This document shows, in pieces, positions 28,375 through 37,289 of a stretch of DNA of 64,000 nucleotides; the first letter of the stretch is position 1, and the number at the start of each line of letters is the position of its first letter. The position numbers and the translations under genes are program-made. Below the pieces are notes generated by a model. That model was not told where the DNA came from and searched no databases. It saw nothing but the letters and a program-made list of their open reading frames with translations. Origin of the DNA: Actinacidiphila guanduensis (GTDB taxonomy: Bacteria; Actinomycetota; Actinomycetes; Streptomycetales; Streptomycetaceae); the NCBI RefSeq assembly GCF_900103985.1, contig NZ_FNIE01000007.1:310001-374000 (forward strand), in the 5' to 3' direction.

Positions 28375-28725
28375 CCTGGTTCCGCCTCGCCTTTCGCAGC
28401 GTTCGTGTTCTGGGCCGCTGGTACGTCCGGGGAATTCTACGGGGACCGGCGGACGTCACCGTCCGGCGGCCCGGAGTACACCGCGGGTACACCGGGCTTC
28501 TCCGCGGTCAGACGAGCGGCGGGGCCCATTCGCTGTACCGAACCGCGGATTGTGACCACTCTCACAGTGGCACAGGCGTGCCGGGCGGTCGCCCGGCACG
28601 CCTGGGATGTGCCGAATCGGATCGTGCCGGCTCCGGCCGGGATCAGGGCGAAACTGCTGAACCCTGCTGAACCCTGCCGGATCCGGCCGAATCCGTTTGA
28701 ATCCGGTTGAATGAAGCCGGATCGC
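28375..28725. other. 351-nt non-coding gap
   Basis: No gene is supported. It contains the glycosyltransferase promoter region, a strong palindrome (28574-28603) and, at 28655-28712, short imperfect repeats of GCTGAACCCT and CCGAATCCG type directly behind the FG-GAP gene stop. Confidence 0.6.
28574..28603 (-). terminator. Perfect palindromic terminator after the FG-GAP gene
   Basis: AGGCGTGCCGGGCG (28574-28587), GT, then CGCCCGGCACGCCT (28590-28603): a 14-bp arm palindrome. It lies about 120 nt downstream of the minus-strand FG-GAP stop and upstream of the glycosyltransferase promoter. Confidence 0.75.
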
Positions 28726-30492
28726 TCAGATCAGGTCGGCGTACTGGCTCCAGCCCGTGCCGCCGATCTGCACCCGGGCCCCGAAGGTGCCGGTGCCGGT
28801 GCCGGGGTAGAAGAACAGGCCGCTGGAGCTGCGGGCGAGCAGGTCGGCGACGCCGTCGCCGTTGATGTCGCCGGGGGCGATCAGCTTGTTGTACTGGCTC
28901 CAGCCGGTCCCGCCGATCTGCTTGCGGGCCGCGAACGGCGAGGTGGCGTTCCCGGTGCCGGTGTAGAGGAACAGGCCGGCCGAGGAGCGGGCCACGATGT
29001 CGGCCCGGCCGTCGCCGTTGAGGTCGCCCGCGCCCACGATGGAGTTGTACTGGCTCCAGCCGCTGCCGCCGACCTGCACCCGGCTCTTCATCGAGTTGCC
29101 GTCGCCGTTGCCGGCGTAGAAGTACAGGCCGCCGGAGCTGCGGGCGAGCAGGTCGCCCTTGCCGTCGCCGTTCAGGTCGCCGGGACCGACGAGCAGGTTG
29201 TACGCCGTGGAGCCGCCGGCCAGCTCGTCGTCGGCGTAGGCCCCGAAGTTGTACAGGTGGCCGTCGGCAAGGCCCTGGCCGATCAGGTCGGAGATGCCGT
29301 CGTCGCGCAGCGAGGACACGTGGTACAGCCGCACCGCGGTGCGGTCCCAGCCGCCGCCGATCGAGGTCTTGGCGGTCAGGGTGCCGGTGCCGGTGCCGTC
29401 GTAGTAGTACAGGTCGCCGCCGGGGGTGTTGGCGAAGATCCCGTTCTTGCCGTAGGCGGGGTTGGCGCCGCCGCCGGCGAACTGCGTGACATCGCCCCAG
29501 GGTGCGCCGATCTCCTGGCGGGTGGGGTCGAACGTCCCGTTGCCGTTGCCCTCGTAGAAGTAGAGGGTGCCGTCGTAGGAGCGGGCCAGCAGGTCGTGCG
29601 TGCCGTTGGCGTCGTAGTCGCCGCCGCCGATCACCTGGTTGTACTGGCCCCAGCCCGTGCCGCCGATCTGCGTCTTGGACTTGAAGCCGGCGGTCGCGGA
29701 GCCGTTGCCGGAGTACAGCCACAGGCCGTCGGCGTTGCGCGCGATCACGTCGCCGATGCCGTCGCCGTCGAAGTCGCCCACGCCGACCAGCTGGTTGTAC
29801 TGGTTCCAGCCGGCGCCGCCGATCTGCACGCGGGCGCCGAACGGCTTGGCCGCGTCGCCGGTGCCCGGGTAGAAGAACAGGCCGGCGGTCGAGCGGGCGA
29901 GCAGGTCGGGCCGTCCGTCGCCGTTGAGGTCGCCGGGCGCGATCACCTTGCTGTACTGCTGCCAGCCGCTGGCGCCGATGGTGGTGTACGAGGCCAGCCC
30001 GTTGTCCTGCAGCGGGTTCGCCCCGCTGTGCAGGCGCAGTTGGCCGCTCGCGGTGAGGGTGAGCAGGTCCGGCTTGCCGTCCCCGGTCAGGTCGCCGGGC
30101 GTGAGCAGGTCCTTGACCTGGGAGGTGTCGTAGCTGATCACGTCGTAGTACGTGGAGCCGCCGAGATAGAGCAGGACGTCGCCGCCGGACAGGCGGTAGA
30201 CGAGGTCGTCCGCGCCGTCGCCGTCGAAGTCCGAGGGGTGGGCGGCGGTCGCGGCGGCGTCCCTGGGGACCGCCTTGCCGGTGATCCGGGCGCTCTTGGT
30301 GTGCGCGCTGCGGCCGGGAATGGTGAAGGTCGGTACGGGTGCGGACGGCGCCGGACGGGCGACCTGTCCGGGGACACCGGGCGCGTCGGCGGCCGCGGTG
30401 CCGCTCAGCGCGCCGACGACCAGCAGGCCCGCGCAGCCGAGTGCCGCGCAGACGGCCGTGCGGCGGCCGGCGCGGCGGAAGGTATGGGACAC
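28726..30492 (-). CDS. Secreted FG-GAP/VCBS repeat beta-propeller protein
   Basis: The 588-residue product has an Arg-rich, hydrophobic signal sequence ending in an AAA-DA site near residue 36. From about residue 95 it consists of tandem roughly 50-residue blades of the form GDLNGDGRPDLLARS...GLFFYPGTG...GGTGWSQYN. DLNGDG/DFDGDG loops are calcium-binding (DxNxDG) motifs as in integrin alpha subunits. About nine blades are visible; the middle ones diverge. Such proteins are exported and often bind carbohydrate or act as adhesins or lectins. Its place beside the glycopolymer locus hints at wall-glycan binding, but there is no direct evidence. Confidence 0.88.
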   Translation of the reverse strand: MSHTFRRAGRRTAVCAALGCAGLLVVGALSGTAAADAPGVPGQVARPAPSAPVPTFTIPGRSAHTKSARITGKAVPRDAAATAAHPSDFDGDGADDLVYRLSGGDVLLYLGGSTYYDVISYDTSQVKDLLTPGDLTGDGKPDLLTLTASGQLRLHSGANPLQDNGLASYTTIGASGWQQYSKVIAPGDLNGDGRPDLLARSTAGLFFYPGTGDAAKPFGARVQIGGAGWNQYNQLVGVGDFDGDGIGDVIARNADGLWLYSGNGSATAGFKSKTQIGGTGWGQYNQVIGGGDYDANGTHDLLARSYDGTLYFYEGNGNGTFDPTRQEIGAPWGDVTQFAGGGANPAYGKNGIFANTPGGDLYYYDGTGTGTLTAKTSIGGGWDRTAVRLYHVSSLRDDGISDLIGQGLADGHLYNFGAYADDELAGGSTAYNLLVGPGDLNGDGKGDLLARSSGGLYFYAGNGDGNSMKSRVQVGGSGWSQYNSIVGAGDLNGDGRADIVARSSAGLFLYTGTGNATSPFAARKQIGGTGWSQYNKLIAPGDINGDGVADLLARSSSGLFFYPGTGTGTFGARVQIGGTGWSQYADLI

Positions 30493-30852
30493 GGGTTGAG
30501 TCCTTTTGTGTCAGCGGTTCGAAAGGGCCGCCCGCGCACGGCGCGTAGGCGGCGGCGGGCACCAGAGCGCCGGAATCCGTGTCGTGGGCGGCTCGCGTGG
30601 AGCGCTTCGAACGCTGATGTCCCCCCCGGGTGCACCGGATTCCGAGTATGCGGCCACACGAACAACGCGCAAGGGTTTTCTGTGAAAACGGTGAACATCC
30701 GGCGTACGATCGGTGACTTTGTCGACTCATCGCGCGCCCTTTTCCGGTCGCCCGCCCATCCCGCGCCGACCCGTCACCCCATCCCCGCCGGCCGTGCGCG
30801 GGCCGCTCGCCGGTCCCCGGGAGACCCGGAACGCCCCTGTTAGGGTGGCCGG
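30493..30852. promoter_or_regulatory. Divergent intergenic region between the FG-GAP gene and galE
   Basis: The 360-nt gap has no supported gene. It contains an AT-rich palindrome GTTTTC-TGT-GAAAAC at 30675-30689, unusual in this GC content, and an inverted pair CGGAATCCG / CGGATTCCG near 30572 and 30649. A TAGGGT hexamer at 30841-30846 lies 6 nt before the galE ATG. The palindrome is a candidate operator for either flanking gene. Confidence 0.5.
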
Positions 30853-31821
30853 ATGATGCTGGTCACCGGCGGTGCCGGATACATCGGTTCGCATGTCGTG
30901 CGCGCCCTGGCGGCGGCGGGCGAGGGTGTCGTCGTACTGGACGACCTCAGCACCGGCGACCCGGCCCGGCTGCCCGCCGGTGTCCCGTTGGAGCGCGGCT
31001 CGGTGCTCGACCGGCCGCTGCTGGACCGGGTGCTGGGCGGCCACGGCGTCGACACGGTGATCCACATCGCCGCCAAGAAGCAGGTCGCCGAGTCCGTCGC
31101 GGACCCGCTGACGTACTACCGGGAGAACCTGGGCGGTCTGCGCACCGTGCTGGAGGCGTCCGTCGCCGCCGGGGTGCGCGCGTTCCTCTTCTCCTCCTCG
31201 GCCGCCGTCTACGGTCCCGTGGACGTGGACCTGGTCACCGAGGACCTGCCGTGCGCCCCCATGAGCCCCTACGGGCAGACCAAGCTGGCCGGCGAGTGGC
31301 TGGTCGCCGCCGCCGGGCAGGCGCACGGCCTGGCCACCGCCGCCCTGCGCTACTTCAACGTCGCCGGCGCCGCCACCCCCGAACTCGCCGACACCGGCGA
31401 GGCGAACATCGTGCCCATGGTCTTCCGCCGGCTCGTCCGGGGCCTGCCGCCGCAGATCTTCGGCGCCGACTACCCCACCCCCGACGGCACCTGCGTGCGC
31501 GACTACGTGCACGTCGAGGACATCGCCTCCGCGCACGTCGCCGCCGCCCGCCGGCTGCGCGAGGACCCCGCCGCGAACCTGGTGCTCAACATCGGCACCG
31601 GCACCGGCGTCTCGGTGGCCGAGATGATCGGCGTCATCGGCGAGGTGACGGGCCACACTGGGCGTGCACCCGAGGTGGCACCGCGCCGCCCCGGCGACCC
31701 GGCCCGGGTGGTGGCGTCGGCCGACGCCATCGCCAAGGAGCTGGGCTGGACCGCCCGCTTCGGCGTGCGGGACATGGTCGCCTCGGCCTGGGCGGGCTGG
31801 CAGGCACGCAACCCCGGGTGA
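30853..31821 (+). CDS. galE: UDP-glucose 4-epimerase
   Basis: The 322-residue extended SDR begins MMLVTGGAGYIGSHVVRAL and carries the FSSSAAVYG, YGQTKLAGEW (catalytic Tyr and Lys), RYFNVAGA and VRDYVHVEDIA motifs of GalE. It interconverts UDP-glucose and UDP-galactose (or the GlcNAc pair). TAGGGT ends 6 nt before the first ATG, so the transcript is probably leaderless; a second ATG follows immediately. Standing alone near the glycopolymer genes, it may supply UDP-galactose for the polymer. Confidence 0.93.
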   Translation: MMLVTGGAGYIGSHVVRALAAAGEGVVVLDDLSTGDPARLPAGVPLERGSVLDRPLLDRVLGGHGVDTVIHIAAKKQVAESVADPLTYYRENLGGLRTVLEASVAAGVRAFLFSSSAAVYGPVDVDLVTEDLPCAPMSPYGQTKLAGEWLVAAAGQAHGLATAALRYFNVAGAATPELADTGEANIVPMVFRRLVRGLPPQIFGADYPTPDGTCVRDYVHVEDIASAHVAAARRLREDPAANLVLNIGTGTGVSVAEMIGVIGEVTGHTGRAPEVAPRRPGDPARVVASADAIAKELGWTARFGVRDMVASAWAGWQARNPG

Positions 31822-31867
31822 CGCGGCACACAGCGGCACACAGCGGCTCACTGCGGCTCATGGCGGC
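31821..31867. repeat. Imperfect 10-bp tandem repeats between galE and proB
   Basis: Five decamers of the type CAGCGGCACA / CAGCGGCTCA / CTGCGGCTCA follow each other without gaps, starting at the galE stop codon. The 10-bp phase is close to one helical turn. It could be simple slippage or a set of phased binding sites. Confidence 0.7.
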
Positions 31868-31920
31868 CGCAGGGGCAGACGGCACCGCCCGCAGGGGCGG
31901 CCCAGTGGACTGGGGGAGAC

Positions 31921-33045
31921 GTGGCAGCGGCGGTACGGCAGGACGTGGTGGACGCCCGCAGGATCGTGGTCAAGGTCGGCTCGTCCTCGCTGACCACGGC
32001 GGCCGGCGGCCTGGACGCCGACCGGGTGGACGCCCTGGTCGACGTGCTGGCCAAGGCCCGCCAGGACCGCGAGGTGGTGCTGGTCTCCTCCGGCGCCATC
32101 GCCGCCGGGCTCGCCCCCCTCGGCCTGGACCGCCGCCCCCGCGACCTCGCCCGCCAGCAGGCCGCGGCCAGCGTCGGCCAGGGCCTGCTCGTCGCCCGCT
32201 ACACCGCCTCCTTCGCCCGCTACGGCATCCGCGTCGGCCAGGTGCTGCTCACCTCCGACGACGTCAGCCGCCGCACCCACTACCGCAACGCCTACCGCAC
32301 CCTCGACCAGCTGCTCTCCATGGGCGCCCTGCCGGTGGTCAACGAGAACGACACGGTCGCCACCGACGAGATCCGCTTCGGCGACAACGACCGCCTCGCC
32401 GCCCTCGTCGCCCACCTGGTCCGCGCCGACCTGCTGGTGCTCCTCTCCGACGTGGACGGCCTCTACGACGGCGACCCGCGCACCCCCGGCACCCGCCTGA
32501 TCGCCGAGGTGGCCGGCCCGCACGACTTGGCGGGCATCTCCATCGGCAGCGCCGGGCGGGCCGGGGTCGGCACCGGCGGCATGGTCACCAAGGTCGAGGC
32601 GGCCGGCATCGCCACCGGCGCCGGCGTGCCCGTCGTCCTCACCTCCGCCGTGCACGCCGCCGACGCCCTGGCCGGCCGCCCGATCGGCACCCACTTCCAC
32701 CGCACCGGCAAGCGCTCGGCCGACCGGCTGCTCTGGCTCGCCCACGCCTCCACCCCGCGCGGCTCGCTGCGGCTGGACGCCGGCGCCGTCCGCGCGGTCA
32801 CCGAGCGCCGCAGTTCCCTGCTGCCGGCCGGACTGACCGGTGTGGAGGGCGACTTCACCGCGGGGGACCCGGTGGACCTGCTCGACGAGCAGGGCCGCGC
32901 GGTGGCCCGCGGACTGGTCAACTTCGACGCCCGCGAACTGCCCCGTCTGCTCGGCCGCTCCACCCACGACCTCGCGCAGGAGTTCGGGCCCGCCTACGAA
33001 CGCGAGGTGGTTCACCGTGACGACCTCGTACTCCTGCACCCCTGA
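31921..33045 (+). CDS. proB: Glutamate 5-kinase
   Basis: The 374-residue protein starts at GTG behind [20 protein letters not shown] is the amino acid kinase phosphate loop; [21 protein letters not shown] and [12 protein letters not shown] bind glutamate and [15 protein letters not shown] is the kinase C-lobe motif. Residues about 285-374 form the PUA domain found in long ProB proteins. It phosphorylates glutamate in the first step of proline synthesis. The related proA lies 1 kb downstream with its own promoter. Confidence 0.97.
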   Translation: MAAAVRQDVVDARRIVVKVGSSSLTTAAGGLDADRVDALVDVLAKARQDREVVLVSSGAIAAGLAPLGLDRRPRDLARQQAAASVGQGLLVARYTASFARYGIRVGQVLLTSDDVSRRTHYRNAYRTLDQLLSMGALPVVNENDTVATDEIRFGDNDRLAALVAHLVRADLLVLLSDVDGLYDGDPRTPGTRLIAEVAGPHDLAGISIGSAGRAGVGTGGMVTKVEAAGIATGAGVPVVLTSAVHAADALAGRPIGTHFHRTGKRSADRLLWLAHASTPRGSLRLDAGAVRAVTERRSSLLPAGLTGVEGDFTAGDPVDLLDEQGRAVARGLVNFDARELPRLLGRSTHDLAQEFGPAYEREVVHRDDLVLLHP

Positions 33046-33189
33046 ACGCTCACGGGGAGCAGATCTCACGGAAAAGTCGTGGAAACCGCCCCGCCCGGCC
33101 GCCGAGCCTGGTCAACTGTGATGCGGAGGAGTCGCCCGCGACACCAGGTGCGGGCGGCGCTCGGACCGTCACCCACAGGGAGGCCGCCG

Positions 33190-33756
33190 GTGAAACGAGG
33201 GCGCCCAGGGCCGTCGTCCAGGGGCACCGCGGAGCGCACGCTGGTCAGCGTGGACACCGCGGGCACCGCCACCGGCGCGGACGACCGGGACACCGAGGAC
33301 CACCACGGCGAGCAGGGCCCCGCGGCCGCCGGGGACACCGCGCCGGCCGGGCCCGCGGGCGAGGCGGGCCGCCGGCTCGGCACCCCCCGCCTGCAGCCGC
33401 CCGAGGAGCGGCCGACCAGCCGGCTGTGGCACGTCACCTTGAGCGTCTCGGGGCCGCGCACCCCGCTGGCCGAGGTCCGCCGCGGCCTGGAGCAGCTCGC
33501 CCACGACCACCCCTTCCTGCTCACCAGCCGCTACGCCGTCGACCACGCCGAGATCCGCTACTGGGAGGAGGCGCGCGACCTGCACGACGCCGCCGCGCTG
33601 GCCCTGCGGCTGTGGGGCGAGCACCGCTCCACCGCGAGGCTGCCGCCCTGGGAGATCGTCGGCCTGGAGGTCATCGACCGCACCACCTACCACCAGCGCC
33701 TCGCCGAGGGCTACGGCCCGCCCCCCGCGGTCCCGATCGGCGTGCACCCGTACTAG
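33190..33756 (+). CDS. Conserved hypothetical protein between proB and proA
   Basis: I selected the GTG at 33190 because GGGAGG lies 6 nt upstream; longer (33079) and shorter starts are possible. The 188-residue product has a disordered, Gly/Ala-rich first half and a compact second half: [49 protein letters not shown], then LWGEHR and [12 protein letters not shown] recall similar proteins at this locus in other Streptomyces. The alpha/beta second half looks like a small binding domain; no catalytic motif is seen. It may be cotranscribed with proB. Confidence 0.75.
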   Translation: MKRGRPGPSSRGTAERTLVSVDTAGTATGADDRDTEDHHGEQGPAAAGDTAPAGPAGEAGRRLGTPRLQPPEERPTSRLWHVTLSVSGPRTPLAEVRRGLEQLAHDHPFLLTSRYAVDHAEIRYWEEARDLHDAAALALRLWGEHRSTARLPPWEIVGLEVIDRTTYHQRLAEGYGPPPAVPIGVHPY

Positions 33757-34018
33757 CGCTTGCCCGGACGTGGGCACGCCGGGGCTCGCCAGGGCGCGGC
33801 GGGTTCGGCAAGGCGGCGTCCGCGGCAGGCGGAGCCGTACCGGTGGCTTCACCCGTGTGCTGCCGGGCCGTGATCCCGGCGGGCCGCACATCCGCGGCAC
33901 GGCCCCCGCCGTCCTGCGCTGTCCGCCACCGCCGGTTGCCGCCGCCCGGCGCCGGCCGGGCCTGTCCGAAGCGCGGGACGCCTGGCCCGTACCCGCCGTA
34001 CGGGGGGCCACGGCCCGG

Positions 34019-34024
34019 TACCCT
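34019..34024 (+). promoter_or_regulatory. -10 hexamer of proA (leaderless transcript)
   Basis: TACCCT at 34019-34024 fits TANNNT and ends 7 nt before the proA ATG; no ribosome-binding sequence is present between them. Confidence 0.55.
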
Positions 34025-34031
34025 GCACCCC

Positions 34032-35330
34032 ATGGACCTGCCCGCGGACCTGCCCTCACCGCTCCCGAAGTCGCCCGTGCTGCTCGCCGCCTACCGGGCC
34101 CGCGCCGCTGCGGCCGACCTGGCGCCGCTGCCGCGCGCGGCCAAGGACGACGCGCTCCAGGCGATCGCCGACGCCCTGATCGTGCGCACCCAGGAGATCG
34201 TCGCCGCCAACGCCGAGGACGTGGCCCGCGCCAAGGAGGCCGGCACCAGCGCCTCGATCGTGGACCGGCTCACCCTGACCCGCGAACGCGTCGCCGCCAT
34301 CGCCGCCGACGTCCGGCACGTCGCCTCGCTGCCCGACCCGGTCGGCGAGGTGCTGCGCGGCTCCACCCTGCCCAACGGCCTGGACCTGCGGCAGGTCCGG
34401 GTGCCGCTCGGCGTGGTCGGCATCATCTACGAGGCCCGGCCCAACGTCACCGTGGACGCCGCCGCCCTGTGCCTGAAGTCGGGCAACGCGGTGCTGCTGC
34501 GCGGCTCCTCCTCCGCCCGCGCCTCCAACACCGCCCTGGTCACGGTGATCCGCGACGCGGTCGGCGGCGCGGGCCTGCCCGCCGACGCGGTCCAGCTCGT
34601 GCCCGGCGAGAGCCGCGAGTCCGTCACCGAGCTGATGCGCGCCCGCGGCCAGGTGGACGTGCTCATCCCGCGCGGCGGCGCGGCCCTGATCCGCACCGTG
34701 GTGGAGGGCTCCACCGTGCCGGTGATCGAGACCGGCACCGGCAACTGCCATGTCTACGTGGACGCCGAGGCCGACCTCGACACCGCCGTGCAGATCCTGG
34801 TCAACTCCAAGGCCCAGCGCCCCAGCGTCTGCAACTCCGCCGAGACCCTTCTCGTCCACCGCGACATCGCCGAGCGCTTCCTGCCGCTCGCGCTGAGCGC
34901 GCTGGCCGACGCGGGCGTCACCGTGCACGGCGACCCGCAGGTGCTGGCCGCCGCCGAGGAGCACGGCAGCAAGGCCACGGTGGTGCCCGCCACCGCCGAG
35001 GACTGGGAGACCGAGTACCTCTCCTACGACATCGCCGCAGGCGTGGTGGACTCCCTGGACGCCGCTGTCGCCCACATCCGGCTGTGGTCCTCCGGGCACA
35101 CCGAGGCGATCGTCACCACCTCGCAGGCCGCCGCCCGCCGCTTCACCCAGCTGGTGGACTCCGCGGCGGTCATGGTGAACGCCTCCACCCGCTTCACCGA
35201 CGGCGGCCAGTTCGGCTTCGGCGCCGAGATCGGCATCTCCACCCAGAAGCTGCACGCCCGCGGCCCCATGGGCCTGCCGGAGCTGACCTCGACCAAGTAC
35301 ATCGTCACCGGCGACGGCCACATCCGCTGA
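34032..35330 (+). CDS. proA: Glutamate-5-semialdehyde dehydrogenase (gamma-glutamyl phosphate reductase)
   Basis: The 432-residue protein has [32 protein letters not shown], the [11 protein letters not shown] segment, [12 protein letters not shown] and, with the catalytic Cys, [14 protein letters not shown]. These are the conserved ProA motifs of the aldehyde dehydrogenase superfamily. It reduces gamma-glutamyl phosphate from ProB to the semialdehyde that cyclises towards proline. The ATG at 34032 lies directly behind a TACCCT -10 element, so it is probably translated from a leaderless mRNA. Confidence 0.97.
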   Translation: MDLPADLPSPLPKSPVLLAAYRARAAAADLAPLPRAAKDDALQAIADALIVRTQEIVAANAEDVARAKEAGTSASIVDRLTLTRERVAAIAADVRHVASLPDPVGEVLRGSTLPNGLDLRQVRVPLGVVGIIYEARPNVTVDAAALCLKSGNAVLLRGSSSARASNTALVTVIRDAVGGAGLPADAVQLVPGESRESVTELMRARGQVDVLIPRGGAALIRTVVEGSTVPVIETGTGNCHVYVDAEADLDTAVQILVNSKAQRPSVCNSAETLLVHRDIAERFLPLALSALADAGVTVHGDPQVLAAAEEHGSKATVVPATAEDWETEYLSYDIAAGVVDSLDAAVAHIRLWSSGHTEAIVTTSQAAARRFTQLVDSAAVMVNASTRFTDGGQFGFGAEIGISTQKLHARGPMGLPELTSTKYIVTGDGHIR

Positions 35331-35455
35331 TCCGGACCGTCCTCTTGTGCCCATTCTGTCCCCTGGGGCAGGACGGGCAGAAGGGGCCGGACGGGTGACC
35401 AAGGCAGCACCGGATCCCCTGCCCAAAAGGCGTCCTCCCGGCTTACCCTGAACAG

Positions 35456-35875
35456 ATGCCGGACGATGACGAGTTCGCCTCCGTAGTCCTCGACGAAGAT
35501 TTCGTACGGTCAGCCCTGTTCCACGAGCCCACGGCCCGGGAGCGGATGCTTGCCGTCATGGAAGGCCCGGCGCTGCCGCCCGGCCTCCTCGCGCGGCACA
35601 GAAGCGGGGCCGCCGTCCCCGAGCTGGAGGAGGACTCCGTCCTCGCCTCCGACGACCTCTACACCGCCGGCCACCCCTACCGCGGCAGCAGCACCCGATG
35701 GCACCGGCCGGTCGCCTGGGCGCTCGCGGTGGTGATGGGCATCGGGGTGGTCGCCCTGACCTTCGCCGCCGTCTACCGCGGTGCGGGCGGCGGCCGCGCC
35801 CCGCACGCCCCCGCCACCACCCCGCCGGCCGCGACCCCCCGGATGGCCCCGGCCACCACCGGCCCGCTGCCCTGA
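35456..35875 (+). CDS. Small single-pass membrane protein, SVVxDExFVR family
   Basis: The 139-residue protein has a cytoplasmic N-terminus with DDEFASVVLDEDFVRSA followed by ARERM, one membrane helix at about 80-104 (WALAVVMGIGVVALTFAAV), and a short Pro/Thr-rich external tail. The next gene encodes a longer protein with the same N-terminal motif, so the two are related. TACCCT ends 6 nt before the ATG, suggesting a leaderless transcript. Function is unknown; the position within the glycopolymer neighbourhood is the only hint. Confidence 0.75.
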   Translation: MPDDDEFASVVLDEDFVRSALFHEPTARERMLAVMEGPALPPGLLARHRSGAAVPELEEDSVLASDDLYTAGHPYRGSSTRWHRPVAWALAVVMGIGVVALTFAAVYRGAGGGRAPHAPATTPPAATPRMAPATTGPLP

Positions 35876-35939
35876 CCACGGGTCAAGTCGGCCGGTACCG
35901 GGGCGTATATTCCCGCGCTCGGAGCCGTAACCTTGTGAT

Positions 35940-37289
35940 ATGAGCGGGCATGGCGACCCCCCCGAGGGCGCGTCCGAGGGCGCGCCCGGCGGCGGAGGAG
36001 ACGACGAGTACCGATCCGTCGTGTTCGACGAGTCGTTCGTGCGGGCTGCCCGCATCCAGGAGTTCTCCGCCCAGGAGCGGCTCGACGAGGGGGCCCGCGC
36101 GGTCAGGGTCCGCCACATGGTGCCGCACGGGCTGGCCCGGCAGGCCGTCGCCCTGCTGCTGCTGATCTTCGTGGCCTTCGGCTTCGCGGTCTACATGGGT
36201 GTCAGGCACCCGTACAAGGCGCACCGCCCCGCCGCCGTGCCGCCGCTGCGGTCCACCGTGATAGCGCTGGTGCCCGACGGGCGGGTGCCCGTCGTCCGCC
36301 GGAGCTCGCCCTTCGCCGGCACCCGCGCGGCCGGCTACAAGGCCGGCGCCGCCGGACTGGAGCTGCCCGCGCCGCACCCGGTCGGCAGCTTCGACCAGGC
36401 CGAGGTCGCCAAGGCGCTGGACACCGCCAAGGAGTACCTGGCCGACTCCTCCATCGACCCCGCGACGGTGCTCTACGGCGATGTGGGCCCGGTGCGCGAC
36501 CTGATCGACCCCGGCCAGCTCGACCAGTTCGACACCGCCCTCGGCCGGCCCGACGCCGACGGCAGCCACGAGGTCACCGGCTGGCTGGTCCGCTTCGACC
36601 CGGCCGACTCCGTGGAGCTCGCCCACGGCGGCATCCGGGTCAGCGGCGCCTTCACCTCCATGGCCAGCGGCAACCAGCTGGAGATCGACTCCGACCACAC
36701 CTTCGTCTACGCCGTGCACGGCGCCGGGACCGCCGACACCGGGACGTCGCTGTTCACCGTGCGCCGCCAGATGCGTTTCCACTTCGACCACGCGGACCTG
36801 CGCGAGAGCCACATCGAGCTGGTGGAGGCCCGCGTGCAGGCCGGACCGCTGTCCTGCTCCACCAGTGTGGACGGCTACTTCCGCCCGATCCTCGCCGGCG
36901 GCCGCGCCGCGCCGGTCCTCGGCACCGACCCGTACGACCGGGCGCACTCCGCGGACGCGGTCTGCGCGCCGCTGAGCACGCTCGCCGAGGGGACACCGCA
37001 GCCGACCGGCACCCCGACCGGCACGTCCACGGCCACGACACCGGCCACCGGCTCCTCCGCCCCGCCGGCCGGGGCGCCGCAGCAGACGGCCACGACCACC
37101 GCGGCCGTCACGACCGCCGACACCGCCGCGCAGCCGTCCGCCGTCCGGCCCGCCCTCGCGGCCGGCGGACCGTACGAGGCGACGGCCCCCGCGGGCGCGC
37201 AGAGCGCCGGAGCTACACCCCGGGCTCCGGCTCGGGCCCTGCGGTACCGGGCCCCGACTCCGGTCCCGACGCCGATCCCGAGCCGGTGA
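35940..37289 (+). CDS. Membrane-anchored extracytoplasmic protein, SVVxDExFVR family
   Basis: The 449-residue product carries DDEYRSVVFDESFVRAA and AQERL near residues 20-45, a membrane helix at about 62-82 (VALLLLIFVAFGFAVYM), and a large external domain (85-345) with VRDLIDPGQLDQFD, an alpha/beta fold rich in Asp, and two Cys residues (about 307 and 341) that could form a disulfide. The last 100 residues are Thr/Ala/Pro-rich. TAACCT ends 6 nt before the ATG (leaderless). The 3' 77 bp overlap the convergent M48 peptidase gene; the tail is low complexity, so the true C-terminus deserves checking. Function unknown. Confidence 0.78.
   Translation: MSGHGDPPEGASEGAPGGGGDDEYRSVVFDESFVRAARIQEFSAQERLDEGARAVRVRHMVPHGLARQAVALLLLIFVAFGFAVYMGVRHPYKAHRPAAVPPLRSTVIALVPDGRVPVVRRSSPFAGTRAAGYKAGAAGLELPAPHPVGSFDQAEVAKALDTAKEYLADSSIDPATVLYGDVGPVRDLIDPGQLDQFDTALGRPDADGSHEVTGWLVRFDPADSVELAHGGIRVSGAFTSMASGNQLEIDSDHTFVYAVHGAGTADTGTSLFTVRRQMRFHFDHADLRESHIELVEARVQAGPLSCSTSVDGYFRPILAGGRAAPVLGTDPYDRAHSADAVCAPLSTLAEGTPQPTGTPTGTSTATTPATGSSAPPAGAPQQTATTTAAVTTADTAAQPSAVRPALAAGGPYEATAPAGAQSAGATPRAPARALRYRAPTPVPTPIPSR

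Noticed and set aside
28726..30492. CRISPR-like regular repeats
   Set aside because: The regular spacing comes from coding repeats of a beta-propeller, not from short identical repeats with unique spacers. No cas gene in the window.
33079..33189. Longer N-terminus of the protein between proB and proA
   Set aside because: The start at 33190 has a clear GGGAGG site at good spacing; the extra 37 residues look like shadow sequence.
33757..34018. Possible short gene between the proB-linked protein and proA
   Set aside because: Only low-complexity frames are open; no start with a ribosome site and the proA promoter occupies the end.
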